From Kiritimatiellia bacterium (lineage in GTDB: Bacteria; Verrucomicrobiota; Kiritimatiellia; RFP12; UBA1067), in contig JAFXEU010000093.1 of the NCBI GenBank assembly GCA_017520845.1, positions 1 to 34,148 of the forward strand: a stretch of 34,148 nt of DNA, given 5' to 3'. A program made the position numbers and the translations under genes. The notes beneath the pieces are model-generated. The model made no database searches, had not been told where the DNA came from, and saw nothing but the letters and a program-made list of their open reading frames with translations. Below are positions 25,541 through 33,500 of the stretch, piece after piece. Each line of letters opens with the position of its first letter. Position 1 is the first letter of the stretch.

Positions 25541-25796
25541 TCTGGCTAGAGAGAATCTAGATAGCGGCTAGATGGGCTAGAGTAGCTAGATGAGCTAGAG
25601 CTCTAGATTTCTAGAAACGCTAGACTTACTAGACGTTCTAGATAATCTAGATAGTCGCTAGTGGTTAGTCGTTAGCCGCTCTAGCCCATCTAGCCAATCT
25701 AGCTAGTCTAGCCTAGCCCCTCTAGCGCCTCTAGCCCGTCTAGGCTCCCCCTCGCTTCTAGCCAATCTAGCGCTTCTAGCCAATCTAGCCCCCCAC
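25541..25796. repeat. CTAG-rich fold-back array, right copy
   Basis: About 26 CTAG tetramers occur in about 255 bp. A perfect 17-bp inverted repeat (GGCTAGATGGGCTAGAG at 25566-25582 against 25679-25695) marks the two arms. Blocks 25603-25624 and 25635-25662 are identical to blocks of the left array in the same orientation. The stretch 25740-25763 matches 20 of 24 bases of 24826-24849, which is coding sequence at the end of the four-helix-bundle gene. The array fills the gap between that gene's promoter and the terminator at 25801. Confidence 0.85.
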
Positions 25797-25800
25797 CCCC

Positions 25801-25840
25801 GACTAAAAAAGGCCCGAGGTTTCCCCCGAGCCTTTTAGTC
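25801..25840 (-). terminator. Intrinsic terminator of beta-helix gene (bidirectional-looking)
   Basis: The palindrome GACTAAAA...TTTTAGTC encloses a GC stem (GGCTCGGGGG / CCTCGGGCC on the minus strand) with loop AAA, followed by a T-run. It lies 22 bp after the stop at 25862. A nearly identical hairpin ends the other beta-helix gene at 30478-30511. Confidence 0.88.
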
Positions 25841-25861
25841 CATCTAACCGCTATTTAGCGA

Positions 25862-28800
25862 TTATTCTACAACGACCTTGAAGAATCTGTCAGTCGCATC
25901 GAGCGTCTCCTTCGGCTGCGCTGTCTTAAGAGCCTCCAACGTCGCAGCAGCCTTATACTTAAGCGTGCCGTTAAGCTCAAGGCTGTCAGCCGAGAGATCT
26001 TCAATCTTCGTCTCACCGCCGACCGTAACCTTAGCCTTGATGACCAAGGGATCTACCGTGAACTCAGCAATCTCAATCGTAGGCTCAGCCGTTGAGAATT
26101 CCGTGAAGTTAAAGAGATAGTCAGCGTAGAGATAGTCAGCTGCGCTAACTTCACTCTGCGACTTACCATTACTCTTAGCCCATGCGTAGACCGCATTACG
26201 ATTAGCGTCTGTAATCGCCGCGTCAGCAGAATCGACCGCGCTAAACGCAACGCCAGCGATCGTTACAGTCGTCGTTTCAGTTACCGTAACATCCGCTACA
26301 GTCGGTGCGAAATAATTGTCGCCCGCAACAGCCGTAAACGAGACTACGGTGCCACTTTCAGCAATATCGATGGTAGTATCTTCAGTGATAGTGGTCGTAT
26401 TACCAGCGATTGTGTAGTCAACCTTGCTGACTCCATCGCCAAGGTCAATCGTAAGCTGAATAGCCGGTTTCTCGACGACAGTGTAGTAGCCAGGATTGAT
26501 GGTAGTGTCTGCGAGATAGCCCGAAGCGAGATAGGAAGAGGGGTTAGTTTGGTAATTACCACCAGTAATGCTACATTCTGCACTATTTTTAATATAGAGT
26601 ATTGTATGTTCGTCCGCTTTATAATACATTCCTCCATTCAACGTGACATTCTTGTTAGCACCATCAGCATGCACACAATATGTCTCACCCGTGCCTGTGC
26701 CTCGCTTAAAGGAGCCTCCATTTACAGTAAGAGATGTATTAGCACCACTCAAGTAAAGAATATGCCTTCCACCGCCTCTATTAATAATATATGTTCCGCT
26801 ATTCACAATTCCAACACCGTTTGCATTCAAGCGCACACAATGATAATAAGAAGTAAGGTCGATTTGAGTTAACTCAATAGTAGCGAAACTGGCCGAAATA
26901 GCAGCTGTACTTGTGGATGTATTTATTACTGTGCCATTCTGCAACAACCATTTAGTAGTCACATCACTATTACCGGTTACAGTGATATAACCATTAATTG
27001 TCTGACCATTAAGATCAAGAATCGCCATCCTACCAGAGGGAAGTACTACATTAGCAGTGACATCCTTAAGAAGAACGATTGTCTCATTATCCTTTACAGC
27101 CTCAAACGCCGCCTGAAGCGTCTCATACTCCGTATCGCCGATCTTAGCGACGTTGTTCGAGACAGGAGTCGCCGCCGCGAGCTTGACCGCCATGCCGTCA
27201 GCAACATACTTGAGACCCGCGGGAGCGCCGGTCAAAGCGGCAGCAACCGCTTCCGCATTGGCGCAGGTAATGACCGTCGCACCTGCTTCGGCAGTCTCGG
27301 CGACTTTAACGGTAACCTCACCTTCACTAGGAAGCGTCACATTACCATTGACGGTGAGAGATCCGTCCGTCGCATCAACGGTCGAACCGGCAACAAGCGT
27401 GAGAGTGCCGCCGATCGTACCGGAGCCCGCAATCGTTGCGCCGTCTGCCACCGTAACGGCACCGGTGCCGAGAGACGCAGGCGCAATGACTTTAAGCGTT
27501 CCGCCCTCAACCGCAATAGACGTGGTACACGAGCTTGCATCGCTACCGCAAAGCGTCATAAGACCAACACCTGTCTTTTTCATACTAACGGCGGAACCGC
27601 CACCAGCATTATTAACAAGATAACCGCTTATTTCCAATACGGCATTCTCGGCGACATTGAACTCGACATTGCCTCCGCGCAAATGAATTGCGCGATGAAT
27701 TCCCGTGCCGAGCGGTGTGATATAAGAAACTGTAGGATTTTCGGCGGTCGCATCTTCGGCAGCAAGAACAGTAAAGTCCGCTACGGTATCATTGCTGTTG
27801 AAAAGGTCAATCGCACGATTGTTATTGCCCGCTTCAGCGGCGATTTCAACAGTACCTCCCGTAAGCTCAACGGCAGTTTTCAAAGTATCACGTGAACCAA
27901 AGAGAATTTTACCGCCGTTCTTGGCCGCAATCAGGCTATCGAGACCGTTTGAGTAACCGGTGCCGTCACCGACATTGACAAACAGAACCGCGCTATCGCC
28001 GTCAACAGTAATCGTACGACCAGACGCGATACCCGAACCACTAGAAACATAAGTACTTGTAAGAGTACAATTATCGATATATAAATTCTTAATTCCGCTA
28101 TCGCGGCCATTTTCCCATGTTGAATCAGCGGTGATTTTAACTGCACCAGCCCCAGCGATTGACGTCGCAGGGTTTAAGGCACCGACTGTCAAAGTTTTGC
28201 CTTCAGCAATCGTTGTGGCACCAAGAGACGCCGTAATGCCCGAAATATCAGTATCTGCTTTGAGAATCGTATTTTGTGCGGACAATGACCCGGAGCCGGC
28301 AAATGTAACAGCGCAATCACCCGAAATGGTCAGATCTTTTACAGAAGCGTCTACATCAAGTGTAAGCTTGGACCCCGTCTCAGAAATCACGTTAAGTTTA
28401 ACATTTTCATCAGCCCCGGGAACGGTTTCTGCCGGCCACTCTTCTTCAGCGCCCCAAATTTCTTCCGGAGACTCAAGATCACGGGTAACAGCCGCCAACG
28501 GGTCGATTTCCGCAATGGCAAGGGCACAAATATTGGCACGCTCACCACTTAACTTAAACGAAATTGTTCCTGATGTCGTCGGCTGAATGTAAGAAACACG
28601 AACGAGCAAATACCCGTCAGCCGCAGCGCGCATAGCTGTTGTCGCAGAAACAGATGTGTACTCGGTAACTGTAGATGTATTGTAACTGCTGTTGCCGGAA
28701 GTACAGACATATTCAACCTTAGGAATTCCACTGTAACCGTCAGGCTCCAAGGTAAATCCCGCTACCTTTTGAGAGCCTTTAGTCGCACCTCCGATATAAT

Positions 28801-29236
28801 ACATAACATATGTCTTATCGGCATCAAGTCCATTAACGGTAATGAGATGCCCTGATGCACCCCCATTGGTTAGATTATCGGAATACACGGACGCGGGAAT
28901 CGATTCAAGTCCAAGACTGTTCGCCATCTCTTCAAGAACAGAAGAATATGTTGTACCATTCAAAGCAAGATATGAACCTTCTGTAAAGCCGCGGGACGGA
29001 GCACCGTATGTATTAAAAAAATTACCGGCACCTGGACTCGTCACATATATGCTATTATACGTGGTATCTACTTGAAGAAAGGCCGGATAGGAACCGTTCT
29101 TGCTAATCGTGGTCCACCCTTCGGTCGACTCTGGACCTGCATCAAGCAAATATACAACTGTTGGATTCGCCGCCCACGCATGACCGATCAGCACTGACAA
29201 AACTAATGCCAGCAGACTTTTCAGTTTTGTTTTCAT
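25862..29236 (-). CDS. Large secreted beta-helix surface protein
   Basis: 1124 residues with a Sec signal peptide (MKTKLKSLLALVLSVLIGHAWA). Residues about 23-250 form an N-terminal globular domain. Residues about 280-680 are beta-helix with autotransporter-associated strand repeats (GGTLKVIAPASLGTGAVTV, ADGATIAGSGTIGGTL). A second right-handed helix follows at about 715-945 (VAKIGDTEYETLQAAFEAV, LDLNGQTINGYI, and repeated VNGGSF/LNGGMY turns). The C-terminus is a small domain ending in DRFFKVVVE. There is no autotransporter barrel, LPXTG or PEP-CTERM motif. The short FF-K-V-V-V ending, also seen in the paralog, may be a sorting or structural end. Adhesion or glycan binding is inferred only. 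AAAGGAG precedes the ATG. It is monocistronic, with its own promoter and terminator. Confidence 0.85.
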   Translation of the reverse strand: MKTKLKSLLALVLSVLIGHAWAANPTVVYLLDAGPESTEGWTTISKNGSYPAFLQVDTTYNSIYVTSPGAGNFFNTYGAPSRGFTEGSYLALNGTTYSSVLEEMANSLGLESIPASVYSDNLTNGGASGHLITVNGLDADKTYVMYYIGGATKGSQKVAGFTLEPDGYSGIPKVEYVCTSGNSSYNTSTVTEYTSVSATTAMRAAADGYLLVRVSYIQPTTSGTISFKLSGERANICALAIAEIDPLAAVTRDLESPEEIWGAEEEWPAETVPGADENVKLNVISETGSKLTLDVDASVKDLTISGDCAVTFAGSGSLSAQNTILKADTDISGITASLGATTIAEGKTLTVGALNPATSIAGAGAVKITADSTWENGRDSGIKNLYIDNCTLTSTYVSSGSGIASGRTITVDGDSAVLFVNVGDGTGYSNGLDSLIAAKNGGKILFGSRDTLKTAVELTGGTVEIAAEAGNNNRAIDLFNSNDTVADFTVLAAEDATAENPTVSYITPLGTGIHRAIHLRGGNVEFNVAENAVLEISGYLVNNAGGGSAVSMKKTGVGLMTLCGSDASSCTTSIAVEGGTLKVIAPASLGTGAVTVADGATIAGSGTIGGTLTLVAGSTVDATDGSLTVNGNVTLPSEGEVTVKVAETAEAGATVITCANAEAVAAALTGAPAGLKYVADGMAVKLAAATPVSNNVAKIGDTEYETLQAAFEAVKDNETIVLLKDVTANVVLPSGRMAILDLNGQTINGYITVTGNSDVTTKWLLQNGTVINTSTSTAAISASFATIELTQIDLTSYYHCVRLNANGVGIVNSGTYIINRGGGRHILYLSGANTSLTVNGGSFKRGTGTGETYCVHADGANKNVTLNGGMYYKADEHTILYIKNSAECSITGGNYQTNPSSYLASGYLADTTINPGYYTVVEKPAIQLTIDLGDGVSKVDYTIAGNTTTITEDTTIDIAESGTVVSFTAVAGDNYFAPTVADVTVTETTTVTIAGVAFSAVDSADAAITDANRNAVYAWAKSNGKSQSEVSAADYLYADYLFNFTEFSTAEPTIEIAEFTVDPLVIKAKVTVGGETKIEDLSADSLELNGTLKYKAAATLEALKTAQPKETLDATDRFFKVVVE

Positions 29237-29400
29237 TATATTACTCCTTTAATGAGTTTTATTTATTTAAGCCTTCAAATACCCGAGCCATAACGGACGA
29301 AACGCAATAGCAACCGCCAATCTCCACCCAAACACCCGCTTAGGCAAAAATCAGAAGCCGCAACCGCATATATCTGTCACTACTCGCGCAGTATGCTTAA

Positions 29401-29429
29401 ATTATACACGCTTTTTTCGACCTAGTCAA
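29401..29429 (-). promoter_or_regulatory. Sigma70-type promoter of the beta-helix gene
   Basis: TTGACT (29429-29424), a 17-nt spacer and TATAAT (29406-29401) on the minus strand. This leaves a leader of about 155 nt before the ATG at 29236. I recognise no riboswitch in that leader. Confidence 0.6.
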
Positions 29430-29459
29430 CTTACCGCCGTAAATTGTTAGGATTGAGAA

Positions 29460-29498
29460 AGATGAAGGTTAAAGGTGAAGGTGAAGAGAGTTGCGGCT
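29460..29498. repeat. Short-period AAGGTGAAG repeat patch
   Basis: Units GATGAAG, GTTAAAG, GTGAAG and GTGAAGAG follow one another. The same GTGAAG unit occurs inside the repeat patch of the giant gene at about 2940-2960. Non-coding. Confidence 0.45.
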
Positions 29499-29540
29499 CC
29501 GCCGTGAAACACAAGGGGGACAGTCCCTGGCGCTATTATC

Positions 29541-29609
29541 GGAACCTATCGGAGTTTATTAAAAAATAACGCAAAGTGAATTGGAGTTTATTGTTTTGCG
29601 CTACGCTTA
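29541..29609. repeat. Dispersed 69-bp repeat, copy 1
   Basis: 67 of 69 bases are identical to 29839-29907 in the same orientation. Just upstream, at 29511-29537, is an ACAAGGGGGACAGTCCC motif containing a GGGAC/GTCCC hairpin. A 12-bp perfect inverted repeat (ATCGGAGTTTAT at 29548-29559, complement at 29615-29626) frames the unit. Confidence 0.75.
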
Positions 29610-29838
29610 AGTTTATAAACTCCGATGGTTGTTCAAAAGGGGCTCACTAACGTTCCGCCCTAAACGCTTCGCCCAATCCAACCGCTATATTCTTCCCATC
29701 CGTTCGCTTTCTTTTATATCTGGGGTTCCACCCCAGACCCCATGCCGAAGGCATATACAAAAACAATGATCATTAAAGCATACGCCAATGCGGTTATAAA
29801 GCGCTCAGCCCATAAGCCGAAACGTTAGTGTAGGCATT
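29610..29838. other. Non-coding spacer between the two 69-bp repeats
   Basis: No credible gene. It contains a 10-bp perfect inverted repeat (CACTAACGTT at 29645-29654, complement at 29821-29830) and a CTGGGG/CCCCAG hairpin near 29712-29728. It may be the body of a small non-autonomous element bounded by the 69-bp repeats. Confidence 0.4.
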
Positions 29839-29907
29839 GGAACCTATCGGAGTTTATTAAAAAATAACGCAAAGTGAACTGGAGTTTATTGTTTTGCGCT
29901 TCGCTTA
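29839..29907. repeat. Dispersed 69-bp repeat, copy 2
   Basis: Direct copy of 29541-29609 with two mismatches. It ends 45 bp from the stop of the small zeta-partner gene. Confidence 0.75.
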
Positions 29908-29952
29908 GATGGATGCAAAGAGGCGCGAGAATCACGTGCAACGGCGCGACGC

Positions 29953-30129
29953 TTAGGGTGTGAGAAGCGCATCAGGGCGTTTAGTCGTCACAGTTCCGTC
30001 AGGCAACTGCCACACAATCGTTCCATTTAGAACGTAAACATTCGGTATCCCCTTGCGCCTATTCTCTTCTTGCGCCGCATGAACCGCAGTATTGCAAATA
30101 CGCGTCATTTTCTCAACTATTTCCGGCAT
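29953..30129 (-). CDS. Small zeta-toxin partner protein (putative antitoxin)
   Basis: 58 residues beginning MPEIVEKMTRICNTAVHAAQ, then EENRRKGIPNVYVLNGTIVW and an LPDG turn. The strong GGAGGA ribosome site 5 nt before the ATG, and the overlap with the end of the toxin remnant, support translation. An N-terminal helix, the ENRRKGIPNVY motif and a short strand pair match in pattern the small proteins that follow zeta-like (COG4185) P-loop kinases in toxin-antitoxin pairs; this is recalled resemblance, not a search result. The reading frame looks intact although the toxin gene is wrecked, so it is now an orphan. Confidence 0.7.
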   Translation of the reverse strand: MPEIVEKMTRICNTAVHAAQEENRRKGIPNVYVLNGTIVWQLPDGTVTTKRPDALLTP

Positions 30130-30295
30130 AAGTCCTCCATAAATTTATCGTAGCGCTCTCGCAGAACAACATTAAGCGCACCATTGCCATGAGCTACAAG
30201 AACTATACTACATCCTCGGTCGGCAAAAGCACCTTAGCTATCGTGCTTTTACCGCTCCCATTCGCACCTGCGAGAATGTACAACCTCTTGCTCAT
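30117..30295 (-). pseudogene. Zeta-toxin-like P-loop kinase, internally deleted
   Basis: The first 30 codons from the ATG at 30295 encode MSKRLYILAGANGSGKSTIA, a clear Walker A loop of the zeta-toxin/predicted ABC-type ATPase family, then end at a TAG (30205-30203). Directly after, in another frame, comes a typical family C-terminus (LVAHGNGALNVVLRERYDKF) ending at 30117. About 140 residues of the usual 190-200 are missing, together with the catalytic Asp/Arg region, and the frames no longer join. Intact members phosphorylate UDP-amino sugars or related nucleotides. A TATACT lies 7 nt before the ATG. This copy is dead as a toxin. Confidence 0.8.
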
Positions 30296-30366
30296 GCTAA
30301 ATAGTATATCAAAGCTATTACGCATCGGCATATTGGAAATTCATTGGCGAAAGTTGTGTCCGGAAG

Positions 30367-30447
30367 AATCACAAGGGGGATAGTCCCCTGCGCTATTTTT
30401 AATACAACTCCAAGTGAATCGGAGTTTACTTTTTTGCGCTACGCTTT
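30367..30447. repeat. Diverged partial copy of the dispersed repeat
   Basis: Starts with ACAAGGGGGATAGTCCCC, as upstream of copy 1. It then lacks the middle and resumes with AAGTGAATCGGAGTTTA and TTTTTTGCGCTACGCTT (30412-30447). Same orientation as copies 1 and 2. Confidence 0.65.
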
Positions 30448-30477
30448 ATCTCCTATGGGGATGACCCCAGGGTTATC

Positions 30478-30511
30478 AAAAAGGCCCGAGGGTTCCCCCG
30501 GGCCTTTTTAC
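30478..30511 (-). terminator. Intrinsic terminator of the right-hand beta-helix gene
   Basis: On the minus strand: AAAAAGGCCCGGGGG, loop AA, CCCTCGGGCC, T-run. It lies 17 bp after the stop at 30529 and is almost the same sequence as the terminator at 25801-25840. Confidence 0.88.
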
Positions 30512-30528
30512 CAACCGCCATTCAGCGA

Positions 30529-33500
30529 TCATTCAGACTCGGGGGCATCACCTTCCGCTCCGTCATTCACGGAGGGGAAGGGCTTGACGTCGACGACAAC
30601 CTGATAGAAGGCCGAATCGCCGGTCAATTTATCAACATTGATCTTGCCCTCTTTTACATCAACATTTACGGCCTCAACAGTCTTAAGCGCACCAAGTTCC
30701 GTCGCGGAACGAATGCCGTAATAAAGACCGGGCTTGTAGTTATTAATTGCAATCGTAACACCGTCGGCATCAACCGTAAAGGCGTCGCCAGCGTCATCGG
30801 TCGTTCCGACTACGGGCTTCACGTCATCCTTGAGCGACACCGTTACCGTAAAGGTACCGTTCTCACCAGTCGCCGTCTTTGTAAAGTACGCGGCATACGC
30901 TTCAGCTGTTACCACAGCATCACCAACGCCTTCAGGGCGCTGAATGTCAACCATCGCCATAGCGGCATTTGCATCTGCCGCATCAACCTCAACCGACATA
31001 GACCCAGCCGTCGCAGGAACAAAGGAAACATTCGCCACAGCGAGCTTGATGGCGCCGTCTTCGGCGACGCACTTGAGGCCCGCGGGAGCGGCAAACTTCG
31101 TAAGGTCGAGGCTTGCGGCATTGGCGCAAGTAAGCACCGTCGCACCGGCTTCGCCCGACACGGTCACCGTGCCATTAAGCGTCACATCGCCGGTTGCGGC
31201 AACAGAGCCGTCAATGGTCGCACCATTTGCAAAGGTGAGTGTATTGTCAATGGTGCCAGTACCACCAATCGTAGCACCGGTTTCAACCACAACAGGGGCA
31301 GACCATGTGCCATTGACCTTGGCCGTGTAGGCATAGTCGCCATGGACGCAAATCTTACCGGCATACTTTTGATTGGCACCAGTCGTCGCTGCGCAGAAGG
31401 TGATCGCACGCGCACCTGTGACCGAGAGGTTACCCGTAAAACCACTGATATCCCCCGTAATGCGAATCGCATCTGCAGGGTTAGCGTTGCTCAGGCTAAA
31501 GGAGCCCGCACCGGTCCAAGGACCCGTGAAGGTATACCTACCGGCACCAAACCCATTGGTCAGGCTCAAGGTGCCATCAAGCTGGATCTTGGCTGCACAG
31601 GTCCATGTGGCACTATTGAAATAGCCCGTGACCGTGCTGTCGGCAGGGATTACAATCGTCGTATTTGCATCTGTATACTGCGCCAAAGAAAGACCATTGT
31701 AGGTGCCACCTGCGATTTTCACCGTGCCGGCGCCCGTCACATTGCCCGTGCCGAAGATGGTGTTAAGGTTGCTCACGGAGACCGTTGTACCTTCAGCGAT
31801 GACCGTGCCGCCGGTGTAGGTGTTGTTGCCCGTGAAGGTGACAGCCGAGGTATCAGAGATGATCACCTGGAGGTCGCCGGAAATCACACCCGAGTAGGTC
31901 GTTGCGTTATCACAGGGATACGCGCCTTCACCAAACGTACCGCCATCAGCGAATTCCACCTTACCTGCGCCAGTGATAGCAGCAGAGATGGTTGAAGCAT
32001 TGAACGAAGAACCGTAAATCTTGGCGGCAGTTTCCGCAGCATTTGCGATGGTAATCGTACCAGAGACATTTGCACCATTGGCGAGCGTCAACTGAGCACC
32101 GCCTTCAAGCTTAAGGCTATTGGCATTGTTATTGAAGTCGACGTGCCATGCAGCGAGACGAATTTCAGCACCAGCCTTTGCGGCGATGTTCATTGCCGTG
32201 GTCGGAGCATCGCGCACATAGATTGCGCCTTCCTGCACATCAATAGCGGTTTCAGCCTTTGTATTGAAGAGACCAATGACACCAGTGCCCTTCTTCACAA
32301 GCGTACCTTCACCCGTCAAGGCCTTCAAGGCAAGCGCATGCGAATTGCGAAAGCTGTCAAGGTTAGCCACCACCGTGGTCGTGGTGGTGTAGGTCACCGT
32401 CTTGCCTTCTGCGATATCCATTTCAGCGAGGGCGAGCGTGGTTTCATCAGCTGCGATATTTGCTTCTGCAAGGATCTTCGTAGCGGTAAGCTTACCACCG
32501 GCGATGGTGAGCGTACCTTCGCCGTTAACCGTCAATACACCGACCGTGACGCCTTCAGCAGGAATCGTGATGGTCGTATCAGCAGCGATTGAAATCACAG
32601 CATCTGCACCAGCCGTAGGAACGCCAAACGTCCAGTTGCCTTCAGTAGCCCATGTGGTGTCTTCTTTAGCCGTCCAAGTGGAAACTTCACCGATTTCATC
32701 GTTTTCAGCATAAGCCACATAGCTCACGCAGTAGCCTTCGGCCTTCGTTTCGAACTTGTACTGACCCACGTTCTGCAAGATGTCAGCAGCTTCAGCGGTA
32801 ACACCTTCCACAGAGGTAGTCACAGCATTTTCAGCGACGCTGAAAGTCGTACCGGAGGTGTAAGTGTACAACGTGCGCGTAACGACCTTACGACCCGTCA
32901 AAGTGCTATCGCCGAGGTCAAGCGTCACGCCACCAATCGTCTGTTGGCTTGCAAAGGTCCCCGTGGTGATGCTACCGTTAAGACCCAAATAAGCGGTGCC
33001 GCCAGGCATTGGCATATTTTCGAAGACGAGACCTTCTTCGGCATCAATATTGTATGTATTCGCCGTACCATTGTTACCGCTTCCCTTATTCGTCACGGTC
33101 ATCTTCGACGTGGCATCAACATTGATTACACAATCGCCCTGAAGTTTCTTCATAGTAGGCACCTTGATATGAACACCATTGGCAATGGTAATCGTCAATG
33201 CCCAACCTTCCAAAGTCGGCGTGTTTACCACTTTGTAGCCATCTTCATCAGCGGTAATCTTATCACCAATCAAATCGCCGTCAATCAGACCGACATCCCA
33301 TTTATTGGAGTCAGGCGCACCCGGAACGACTGTGCCTGTGTAAGGAATCCAATAGGTTTCAGAGCCATTGGTACGAGTGCCGATGTACCAGTTGGACAAC
33401 TCTGTCCAACCGTCCATACCACCACGGTAAACCAAAGAATAGGTCACGCCATCCTTGGTGTAGCCGATAGTTTCGGTGTAAGCGGTCGTCACCGTTGCGC

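Noticed and set aside
24627..25796. CRISPR array
   Set aside because: Units are 8-9 nt, imperfect and without constant repeats of 23-45 bp or unique spacers; no cas gene is near.
24627..25796. Diversity-generating retroelement, because Avd belongs to the same fold family
   Set aside because: No reverse transcriptase, template repeat or variable-repeat target gene is visible; the suffix-domain branch is distinct from Avd.
29237..29400. Riboswitch in the 155-nt leader of the beta-helix gene
   Set aside because: No recognisable aptamer core or expression platform could be drawn with confidence.
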